Part shown: one piece after another, positions 1 to 5,633 of the stretch
How the letters are laid out: every line of letters begins with the position of its first letter
How positions within the stretch are numbered: the stretch's first letter is position 1
Origin: 66-474 sp035249175
Lineage (GTDB): Bacteria > Pseudomonadota > Gammaproteobacteria > Xanthomonadales > Rhodanobacteraceae
DNA length: 21,546 nucleotides
Assembly (NCBI GenBank): GCA_035249175.1
Contig: DATFGT010000101.1
Coordinates: forward strand, 1-21,546
Reading direction: 5' to 3'
Made by a program: the position numbers and the translations under genes
The notes under the pieces: model-generated
Database searches by the model: none
What the model was told of the DNA's origin: nothing
Seen by the model: the letters and a program-made list of their open reading frames with translations, nothing else

Positions 1-311
1 TCGAGGTACTTGAGCGTGTTGGCGACGAGACCGTCCTGTCCAAGTACGACGATGGTCGCGTCCGGCGCGAACATAAAGTTCGGAAGCAGCGTCCTATCAA
101 GGCGCTGTACACGACCGAAGCGACGCAGCGTCGCTTCGGTCATGCGGATCGCTTTCTGATACGTTCGGTGCTCCCGCTCATAGTCCGAGAAGTCGGCGCC
201 GAGATGCTCGATGTAGAACCGTGCTTGTTCGACGGTGTTGAAGCGGACGATCAGGTCTTCCAGCCGGGTGTGCCGAACGACCAGCACGATCCGGCGATCG
301 AGGGCGTCCAT
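1..311 (-). CDS. NAD-kinase-like protein, N-terminal part (cut by window edge)
   Basis: An ATG at 311 opens a frame that stays open to base 1, giving about 103 residues of the N-terminus. The visible part starts MDALDRRIVLVVRHTRLEDL and ends in FAPDATIVVLGQDGLVANTL. The last stretch resembles the NAD kinase nucleotide-binding loop (GGDGT in classical NadK), here GQDGL, as in a family annotated as NAD(+)/NADH kinase or 'sugar kinase'. The expected role is ATP-dependent phosphorylation of NAD or a related substrate in the cytoplasm. It starts 4 bases after the SPFH stop, so it is very probably the last visible gene of the NMNAT-Nudix/SPFH operon, and that context supports an NAD-related job. 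The C-terminal catalytic part lies outside the window and the family call comes from memory of the motif, so substrate and activity are uncertain. Confidence 0.6.
   Translation of the reverse strand, partial: MDALDRRIVLVVRHTRLEDLIVRFNTVEQARFYIEHLGADFSDYEREHRTYQKAIRMTEATLRRFGRVQRLDRTLLPNFMFAPDATIVVLGQDGLVANTLKYL
113..141. repeat. 29-base perfect palindrome inside the NAD-kinase-like gene
   Basis: Positions 113-126 (GACCGAAGCGACGC) are exactly the reverse complement of 128-141 (GCGTCGCTTCGGTC), with the single base A127 at the centre. The palindrome lies within the coding region and encodes part of a stretch reading MTEATLRRFGR. In mRNA it would form a strong GC-rich hairpin. Its function is unknown. 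Confidence 0.85.
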
Positions 312-315
312 GACT

Positions 316-1344
316 TCACGCCTTTGCCGTGGCGGGCTTCCGTTGCGTCAGTTCCCGCAGCAGATCCGGCGAGATGTTGAGTTCGCCGATCTTGTTCGCG
401 TTCTCCGCGAGGCCCTGGAACGCCAGCGCGATGAGCACGCCGGGGTCGGAATGGCCCAGCGACAGCGCCTGCAGAATCTTGGGATCGGTATTGGCAACAG
501 ACTTCATCAGCGCCGACATGGCGTAAGCCTTGGCATCGGCCTCTTGACGCGCGTTCTCGGTCCGCAGGACGGTAAGGTTCTTGTTTTTCTCCTCGAGCGC
601 GATACGGCCGGCCATTTCCTGATCCTGGATCTGCTGGCGCTTTTCGAGCACGGCCCGCTCGGCTTCCATCTGGGTTTCACGGATCTGTCGCTTCTTGGTC
701 TCGACCGCGATCTCCGTGTTGAGCTCATTTTCCTTGACGGCGCGTTCCTGCTCGATCGCGGCGTTGCGGCGGACGTACACGGCGTCATCGGCGCGTTTCA
801 GGATCTGCTCGCGGACTTCCGCCTCGAGCGCACGCGAGGTCTCGGGGTTCGGCCTGACCGCCAGAATGGAGAGGTTGACCAGCGTAAGACCGAGGCTCGG
901 CAGGCTGTCCGGCTTGCGAAGTCCGGCCACGACAGCCTGCACCATGCCGTCCGACCCCTGCAGAAGTTCCTGCAAGGTCTGGCGCTGCAGCAGGGAACGA
1001 AGTTGTACCTGGACGGCATTGATCACGCGCTGCGGCAGCTTGGTCGGATCCTCCGAGACGTACTTGCCGTCCGGTTTCAGGGTGAAGTTCATCAACGCGG
1101 CAAGGGTCTTGGGCTCGCTCACCCGATAGGTCACCTGACCCTGCACGGTGACCGCCTGGAAATCCCGAGTGACTTCCGTGAAGGCAAAGGGCACATCGAC
1201 GCTTTCCAAAGGCACGGTAACCAGCGATGCGGTCGCGGTGTAACAGAAGAACGACAGGCCGACTCCTTCGCGGACGATTTTGCCATTGCGGTAGTGGATG
1301 AGATAGGTACTGGGATTGGTCTTGACGTAGCGGAATCCGAACAT
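316..1344 (-). CDS. SPFH/prohibitin-like protein
   Basis: The product is 342 residues. The N-terminal half (about 1-185) looks like an SPFH/Band 7 domain. From about 190 to 275 it is a long charged helix rich in E, K, R and Q with heptad character, typical of the coiled-coil tail of prohibitins, stomatins and flotillins. SPFH proteins form oligomeric scaffolds, usually at membranes. No convincing transmembrane helix or signal peptide is visible here, so it may be cytosolic or only peripherally attached. The ATG at 1344 is supported by a strong Shine-Dalgarno, AGGGGGA, at 1352-1358 with a 7-base spacer. It sits between a 37-residue ORF upstream and the NAD-kinase-like gene 4 bases downstream, so a structural role in NAD(P) metabolism is suggested by context only. 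Confidence 0.85.
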   Translation of the reverse strand: MFGFRYVKTNPSTYLIHYRNGKIVREGVGLSFFCYTATASLVTVPLESVDVPFAFTEVTRDFQAVTVQGQVTYRVSEPKTLAALMNFTLKPDGKYVSEDPTKLPQRVINAVQVQLRSLLQRQTLQELLQGSDGMVQAVVAGLRKPDSLPSLGLTLVNLSILAVRPNPETSRALEAEVREQILKRADDAVYVRRNAAIEQERAVKENELNTEIAVETKKRQIRETQMEAERAVLEKRQQIQDQEMAGRIALEEKNKNLTVLRTENARQEADAKAYAMSALMKSVANTDPKILQALSLGHSDPGVLIALAFQGLAENANKIGELNISPDLLRELTQRKPATAKA

Positions 1345-1362
1345 GGCTGTGTCCCCCTGAGG

Positions 1363-1476
1363 TCAGCGGTTGGTGCTGCTGTTACGAAGCATGGCATCGA
1401 CGTTTTGCAGATACTGTGGTCGATGGCCGGCCGTATGACAGTCGGTATTACGTTTGGGATTGTGGGTGTTGAACAT
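1363..1476 (-). CDS. Small 37-residue ORF between NMNAT-Nudix and SPFH genes
   Basis: ATG at 1476 and TGA at 1363-1365 enclose 37 codons starting MFNTHNPKRNTDCHTAGHRP. The protein is hydrophilic, with several Asn, His and Arg residues, one cysteine, and no membrane segment. The ORF begins 62 bases after the NMNAT-Nudix stop and ends 18 bases before the SPFH start, in the same direction. The reason to believe it is translated is an AAGGAG Shine-Dalgarno at 1485-1490, 8 bases before the ATG, among the best ribosome sites noticed in the window. I do not recognise a family. It could be a real small protein of the operon or a leader peptide affecting SPFH translation. Confidence 0.55.
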   Translation of the reverse strand: MFNTHNPKRNTDCHTAGHRPQYLQNVDAMLRNSSTNR

Positions 1477-1484
1477 GACGGAAG

Positions 1485-1490
1485 CTCCTT
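1485..1490 (-). promoter_or_regulatory. Strong Shine-Dalgarno for the 37-residue ORF
   Basis: On the minus strand these bases read AAGGAG, with an 8-base spacer to the ATG at 1476. The ORF is too short to be credible on length alone, so this site is the main evidence for translation. Confidence 0.6.
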
Positions 1491-1538
1491 CGCGTCGGTG
1501 GAAGCCAGCGGTCTATCCGCCGGCAGGAAAGGCCGGTT

Positions 1539-2585
1539 TCAACTCCGACCCAGGAAAAACTCGAGGATGTGTAGATGATCTTCGAAAAGCTGCGGCCCCA
1601 TTTCCAGGGCTTCGCTGATTGGGAACCAGCGTGCCTTCTCGGCATCATCACCTCCACGCACCGGCGGCAATTCGCCGGCAGGGAAGTCGAAGTGGAACGC
1701 ATGGGTAATGGTACGGCCACGCAGCGAGCGCTCGGGGTGGTCGAAAACGTGCATCCCTTTGATTGAGCCTTTCAGCACCGGCACCGGAATCTTGAGACGG
1801 GTTTCCTCGCGCAGTTCACGCAGGCAGCTCTCGCGTAAGGTTTCGTTCTCGCGAACGAAACCGCCCGGCAACGCCCATAGCCCCTTGCCGGGTTCGGAAC
1901 GGCGACGCACCAAAAGCACATGGCCGGAGTGCACGACCACTGCATCGGTCGTGACGAACGTTGGCGGATAAGGGGCACTGGCCCAGCCTGATCGATAGTC
2001 TTGGATGAAGCGATATTCCGCCACGAGCTGACGGTATGCCGGTGAGCTCTTGCGGAAGGCTTCCAACATCTCGAACACCGGGGCCGGGACATTGGCCTGC
2101 AACATCCGCAGCGCGCCCTTGCTTGTGTCGTCAGCCGACTCGAACAGGTACCGGCGCATTTCGGTCGCCGAAAGCGCTTCGGTGTGTGCGACCTCGATCA
2201 GCGGCCACTGCGGGAACTCACGCAGGTAGGTGGTGGCGTCGCTACCCTTACCAACCACGCCGACACGTGCATTTTCGGTGCCCCCATCTTCTTCGATCGC
2301 GGCAGCCACGGCACGCTGGACGTCCGCGATCCAGAGCGCTTCGTTGTAAAGATGATCGCGCAGGGGGCGGATGATCAGCCGATCACTCGCATCCTCAAGA
2401 GCGGCCTGGATCATCACCGATCGCTCGGCGAACGACCAGGGATTGCGGATAGTGCGCGGGGTGTCGGCAGAGCCGACGAGGAGAATGAGCTTGGGAGCGA
2501 GGCGTAGTGCCTGTCGCGCAGCAGCGACATGGCCGTTGTGGAACGGCTCGAAACGCCCGATGAAGGCAAGGTAATCGAAATCCAT
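1539..2585 (-). CDS. Bifunctional NMN adenylyltransferase / Nudix hydrolase
   Basis: The product is 348 residues with two domains. Residues 1-180 are a nucleotidyltransferase of the NadM type: GRFEPFHNGH (10-19) is the HxGH-class ATP-binding motif and LSATEMRR (138-145) matches the second conserved ISxTxxR motif. Residues about 208-345 are a Nudix domain with the box starting at GGFVRENE (241) and RELREET (256-262). The box keeps the metal-binding REUxEE residues, but the usual late glycine is Arg. The family (for example Synechocystis slr0787) joins NMN to ATP to form NAD and carries an ADP-ribose pyrophosphatase-type Nudix domain. It is the first gene of the apparent operon with the 37-residue ORF, SPFH and NAD-kinase-like genes. 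A hairpin lies in its leader. Cytoplasmic. Confidence 0.93.
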   Translation of the reverse strand: MDFDYLAFIGRFEPFHNGHVAAARQALRLAPKLILLVGSADTPRTIRNPWSFAERSVMIQAALEDASDRLIIRPLRDHLYNEALWIADVQRAVAAAIEEDGGTENARVGVVGKGSDATTYLREFPQWPLIEVAHTEALSATEMRRYLFESADDTSKGALRMLQANVPAPVFEMLEAFRKSSPAYRQLVAEYRFIQDYRSGWASAPYPPTFVTTDAVVVHSGHVLLVRRRSEPGKGLWALPGGFVRENETLRESCLRELREETRLKIPVPVLKGSIKGMHVFDHPERSLRGRTITHAFHFDFPAGELPPVRGGDDAEKARWFPISEALEMGPQLFEDHLHILEFFLGRS

Positions 2586-2608
2586 GAGGCTCCCTCACGG
2601 TAGATTGT

Positions 2609-2629
2609 CTTCCCGGTCTGTCCGGGAAG
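2609..2629 (-). promoter_or_regulatory. Hairpin in the leader of the NMNAT-Nudix gene
   Basis: CTTCCCGG (2609-2616) and CCGGGAAG (2622-2629) form a perfect 8-bp inverted repeat with a 5-base loop. It starts about 20 bases after the vapC stop and ends 23 bases before the NMNAT-Nudix ATG at 2585. It could be a terminator for vapBC, but no T-run follows in the minus direction. It could equally be an mRNA structure or an operator controlling the NAD operon. It does not resemble the A/T-rich NrtR operator known for some NAD genes. Confidence 0.5.
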
Positions 2630-2649
2630 GTGGACGCATCATACACCAA

Positions 2650-3075
2650 TCATTTCGTGATGGGATGCCAAAGTTCGATGCGGCCGGGGGCCGCAGGGTA
2701 CTTACTTACATCACTGGCCGTAGGGCGATAGATCTTGGCGATGTAAGGCGGTTCATGCTGATCGATGAAATGAAAAATGCGGGCGCGAGTAGCGACGAAA
2801 GCTTGGGCCAACTCCGGGTAAGGCGCATGCCCTATGACCACAAGAAGCGGCACACAATGCAGCATGACGGCCGCAAGCTCGTTGGGCTTGTAGCGAATGC
2901 GACCGTCATGCGTGATAGCGATCCAGTTGCGACGGCCGATGGTCTCAAGCCACCGTTCGTCGGGAGTGTCAGGCGCAAAGTGATCCGCATGACGCTCCAC
3001 CGTCAAACCGGCATCGCGCAGTATCTGGGGAAATTTCTTGCCGAGATCGCGGTCTGTAAAAAATACCGGGCTCAC
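2650..3075 (-). CDS. vapC: VapC45-type PIN-domain toxin
   Basis: The product is 141 residues, the usual size of the VapC45-like PIN family. It begins MSPVFFTDRDLGKKFPQIL. The acidic pair D8/D10 in FFTDRDLG, the DTPDERW segment (36-42) and D57 in ITHDGRI are plausible metal-binding residues of the PIN ribonuclease fold. Expected activity is Mg-dependent RNA cleavage, neutralised by the upstream antitoxin. The start is a GTG at 3075, chosen because the conserved PIN strand begins at residue 3 and because it lies 10 bases after the antitoxin stop. Antitoxin first, toxin second is the standard vapBC order. The RNA target is unknown. Confidence 0.8.
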   Translation of the reverse strand: MSPVFFTDRDLGKKFPQILRDAGLTVERHADHFAPDTPDERWLETIGRRNWIAITHDGRIRYKPNELAAVMLHCVPLLVVIGHAPYPELAQAFVATRARIFHFIDQHEPPYIAKIYRPTASDVSKYPAAPGRIELWHPITK

Positions 3076-3085
3076 GCAAGTGGCC

Positions 3086-3772
3086 TTAAGCGGCGCGCTC
3101 GTAGAGGACCGCGTCCTCGATCTCGGCGGATGTCAACCCATAGTCTTCGGCAAGGTCGGCAATGCCTTCGCCGGCATCGATACGCTCGGCGATGGCACTG
3201 GTCGTAATGCCGCTTTGCACCAGCATCGGTCTTCCAAAAGCGACGTTCGCGGCAATAGCCACCGGACGGACGAGGGGAGCCGTCATCCCGCTTGAAGTGA
3301 ATGGATACAAACGGACCGGGAACTTCCACTCGTCCCACTCGACCCTGTCCAAGTGATCGTTGAACAGGCGACGCATAGCGATTTGTCCCGAAGCCGAGAG
3401 TTCAATCAGCTGGCCATAGCGTTCGAGCAACAATTTGCCAGCATCGGTTCGTAGCTCCGGGCTCAGAAGCAGGCGGTCGATTTGAAGCGATTTCTCCGCA
3501 TATGAAATCGCGCGGCGGAGAGCGTCCATCGGCACACTATGGTCGGTGCGCAGGGATCGGAGCACGTGTGCTTCGATCAGGTTCCAGAACGACAGCATCG
3601 GCGGGGGAGCCTTCGCCGGGCGGATCAAGGCTTTGGAATGCGCGGTGCCTGATCCGGTCGGATACGGCCGACCCACGACCCACGAGCGCAGCGTTGCCGG
3701 CGCCACCTTCAGGTAGCGAGCAGCTTCGGCCACTGTGTAGGCCGGTTGGTCGCGGATGTCGAGCTTGGCCAT
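3086..3772 (-). CDS. vapB: VapB45-type antitoxin, HTH plus DUF433
   Basis: From the ATG at 3772 the product is 228 residues, starting MAKLDIRDQPAYTVAEAARY. Residues about 10-40 (YTVAEAARYLKVAPATLRSW) form a MerR-like helix-turn-helix. The C-terminal region from about 178, with GRPMLVQSGITTSAIAERID and DLAEDYGLTSAEIEDAVLY, is a DUF433 domain with its own small HTH. DUF433 antitoxins are known partners of VapC45-like PIN toxins, and this one lies directly upstream of the PIN gene. It should bind and inhibit the toxin and repress the pair. In-frame starts also exist at 3790 and 3946. I prefer 3772 because the conserved HTH follows it at once, but the ribosome site is weak and 3790 (MERAFP) is possible. 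Confidence 0.78.
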   Translation of the reverse strand: MAKLDIRDQPAYTVAEAARYLKVAPATLRSWVVGRPYPTGSGTAHSKALIRPAKAPPPMLSFWNLIEAHVLRSLRTDHSVPMDALRRAISYAEKSLQIDRLLLSPELRTDAGKLLLERYGQLIELSASGQIAMRRLFNDHLDRVEWDEWKFPVRLYPFTSSGMTAPLVRPVAIAANVAFGRPMLVQSGITTSAIAERIDAGEGIADLAEDYGLTSAEIEDAVLYERAA

Positions 3773-4018
3773 GGGGAAGGCACGCTCCATGGGATTAGAG
3801 GCAGGCAGATTGTACCTACCACACCCTGAAATTTCCGATACAAACTTGGCCAGCTTTGGGGCTGTTCGCGTCCAAGGCGATCCCGCAGACCGTAGACTCG
3901 TTTTTGCAACAATCCAGGGGGCGCCAAAAGCTGGCTGTAGCACCAAGCGGCCTGTCCTTCTGGTTCGCCACTTATCGCTCAGATCGCGTCTGGGTTTGGT
4001 CCACGGCGCGCACAGGGA

Positions 4019-4056
4019 GCGGACATTTTATGCTTTACGCGTGCGGACACTTTATG
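4019..4056 (+). repeat. Direct repeat GCGGACAyTTTATG, two copies
   Basis: GCGGACATTTTATG at 4019-4032 and GCGGACACTTTATG at 4043-4056 differ at one base and are 24 bases apart from start to start. Tandem motifs of this kind are typical of the ends of some DDE transposons such as the IS21 type, but no transposase is present, so this is an inference. Confidence 0.65.
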
Positions 4057-4082
4057 GTTCCCAGAACATTATGCATTCTCGG

Positions 4083-4135
4083 AAAGTTTGTCGCGTGCGA
4101 CAAACTTCATAGGAATTCGCGCAAAGTTTGTCGCG
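4083..4135. repeat. 11-2-11 perfect inverted repeat plus a third direct copy
   Basis: AAGTTTGTCGC (4084-4094) and GCGACAAACTT (4097-4107) are perfect inverted arms around the dinucleotide GT (4095-4096). The 13-base form AAAGTTTGTCGCG at 4083-4095 recurs exactly at 4123-4135, 40 bases further on. This could be a recombination site or transposon end, or an operator for a dimeric repressor. It lies about 310 bases from the vapB start and 280 from the hsdM start, too far for an ordinary operator of either. Confidence 0.8.
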
Positions 4136-4385
4136 CCAAGACGCGGCCGACGGCTTGGCATCACGAGCCCGCGGTGAGCGCTGAGGCGGGTGCCAGCGAT
4201 TCCCCATATACACCACAGACTCGGAATTTGTCCCGCGTGTGCCGACTTGTCGCCGCGCCACACGGTGCGCGGGCGGTTCGACCGTACAATCACGGTGTCG
4301 CCGTGGGTGGGCCGGCTTCACGCCTTGACCAACTGCTCGCTCGGTCCAAACACCATCCGAAGCACCACAGGAACCGATCGAAACC

Positions 4386-5180
4386 ATGCTTACCGGTGAC
4401 ATCCGCGGCCGCATCGACCAGATTTGGAACGCATTCTGGGCAGGCGGCATCGCCAACCCTCTGGAGGTGATCGAGCAGATCACCTATCTGCTGTTCATCC
4501 GCCGTCTCGACGACCTGCAGACCTTGGAAGAAAACAAGGCCAACCGGCTGAAGCAGCCGATGCAGCGCCACATCTTCCCTGAAGGCAAGGACGGCAAGAA
4601 GCGCTCGTACGACGACTACCGCTGGTCGCGCTTCAAGCACTTCGCGCCGGCCGACATGTTCGACGTGGTCAGCGAGCACATTTCCCCTACCTGCGCACCG
4701 GCCTCGCGCAGCAACTCGGCAACGGCGAATGCACTTACGCGCACTACATGAAGGACGCGCGCTTCACCATCCCCACGCCGGCGCTGCTGGCCAAGGTGGT
4801 GCCGATGGAGGACCGCGACACCAACGGCGACATCTACGAATACATGCTGACCAAGATCGCCAGCGCCGGCCAGAACGGCCAGTTTCGCACGCCACGCCAC
4901 ATCATCCAGTTGATGGTGGAACTCACCGCGCCGCAGCCCATGGACGACGTGATCTGCGACCCCGCCTGCGGCACCGCCGGCTTCCTGGTCGGTGCCGGCG
5001 AATACCTGCGCCGGCAATACCCGAAGCTGCTGCAGGACAGGAAGCAGAACGAGCATTTCCACCAACGCATGTTCCACGGCTTCGACTTCGACAACACCCT
5101 GTTGCGCATCGGCAGCATGAACATGCTGCTGCACGGTTTGGAAAGCCCGAACATCCGCTATCGCGATTCGCTGGCGCAGG
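4386..5180 (+). pseudogene. hsdM: hsdM pseudogene: frameshifted and truncated type I methyltransferase
   Basis: The ATG at 4386 begins a typical HsdM N-terminus (MLTGDIRGRIDQIWNAFWAG, then EQITYLLFIRRLDDL). Near 4680-4684 the frame breaks. The bases cacatttcccctac should encode HIFPY but lack one T, and the protein resumes in another frame with PYLRTGLAQQLGNG, running through the SAM-binding motif DPACGTAGFLVGAG to NIRYRDSLAQ at about 5180. After that point homology stops and the frame ends at 5245 in unrelated sequence. The catalytic NPPF motif and the whole C-terminal half are missing. HsdM normally methylates adenine in a complex with HsdS, and with HsdR restricts foreign DNA. Neither partner is visible, so the locus is dead. 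Confidence 0.9.
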
Positions 5181-5181
5181 G

Positions 5182-5230
5182 CTGCGGCTTATCACGTCGC
5201 CTATTCCGGCGGGGTGATCCTCGTCCGCAG
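5182..5230. repeat. Imperfect inverted repeat at the hsdM breakpoint
   Basis: CTGCGG (5182-5187) and ATCAC (5191-5195) pair with GTGAT (5214-5218) and CCGCAG (5225-5230). The element begins exactly where HsdM homology ends, suggesting an insertion-sequence end or excision scar. The identity of the element is unknown. Confidence 0.5.
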
Positions 5231-5442
5231 CTTCTGCATAGTTAGCTCGGGTGCCAAACAATTCGGCGTAAGCGTCCCTGCGCCTGACCGAATACTGCGA
5301 CTCTCACGCAGTCGGAAATGTTTGCAGACCGGCACGGGGATGTGAGCAGGTTCAAACAGGTGCAAGGCTGGTGTAACCTCGATGGCTCGAGCGATGACAA
5401 GGGGTCACGCGGGAACTCGGAGGCGATCAGCCCGACGAACCG
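5231..5442. other. Region between the hsdM remnant and the response regulator leader
   Basis: No gene, RNA or clear promoter is recognisable here. It probably belongs partly to the lost element that truncated hsdM and partly to the leader of the downstream regulator. Confidence 0.4.
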
Positions 5443-5502
5443 ATGCTTGTCGTTACTGGCGGCAGCAACGTACGCGTCACGCTGAAAGATATAGGATTTT
5501 GA
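5443..5502 (+). CDS. Possible 19-residue leader ORF
   Basis: ATG at 5443 to TGA at 5500-5502 encodes MLVVTGGSNVRVTLKDIGF. Its stop shares base A5502 with the ATG of the next small ORF (TGATG), the same arrangement that links that ORF to the response regulator. It may be a coupled leader peptide or the tail of a lost gene. The evidence is thin. Confidence 0.2.
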   Translation: MLVVTGGSNVRVTLKDIGF

Positions 5503-5633
5503 TGGAGGCCAACCGGGTCATCGTCGACCCGGAAACCGCGGGCTTTGCGCCGCCTATTTACGTGGTCGATCTTGCCGCTCAGCGTATGCACGGCTGGGAG
5601 CCGGATGGTCCGCCGTCCCGGATGTTCAGTTGA
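5502..5633 (+). CDS. Small 43-residue ORF coupled to the response regulator
   Basis: ATG at 5502 to TGA at 5631-5633, 43 residues starting MEANRVIVDPETAGFAPPIY and ending PSRMFS. No known domain is recognised. The stop overlaps the ATG of the next gene in a TGATG arrangement, which normally indicates translational coupling and is the main support that it is translated. A longer in-frame start at 5382 exists, but the added residues are Arg-rich and look like translated non-coding DNA. It may be a true small partner or the C-terminal remnant of a gene lost with the upstream deletion. Confidence 0.4.
   Translation: MEANRVIVDPETAGFAPPIYVVDLAAQRMHGWEPDGPPSRMFS

Larger units (their letters stand above)
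3773..4385. other. Non-coding patch between vapB and the hsdM pseudogene
   Basis: About 610 bases with no convincing gene on either strand. The frames open here read through into neighbouring genes out of frame and look like no known protein. The stretch contains the start region of vapBC and two clusters of short repeats at 4019-4056 and 4083-4135, listed separately. It reads like a scar of past insertions. Confidence 0.6.

Noticed and set aside
235..1578. 447-codon plus-strand frame opposite the SPFH gene
   Set aside because: It is the antisense of SPFH with no recognisable domain, while the minus strand encodes a clear SPFH protein with a strong ribosome site. Long antisense frames are common in GC-rich coding DNA.
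3856..4470. 204-codon plus-strand frame running into the hsdM start
   Set aside because: Composition is like translated non-coding DNA, it matches no family, and it crosses the repeat clusters and overlaps hsdM in the wrong frame.
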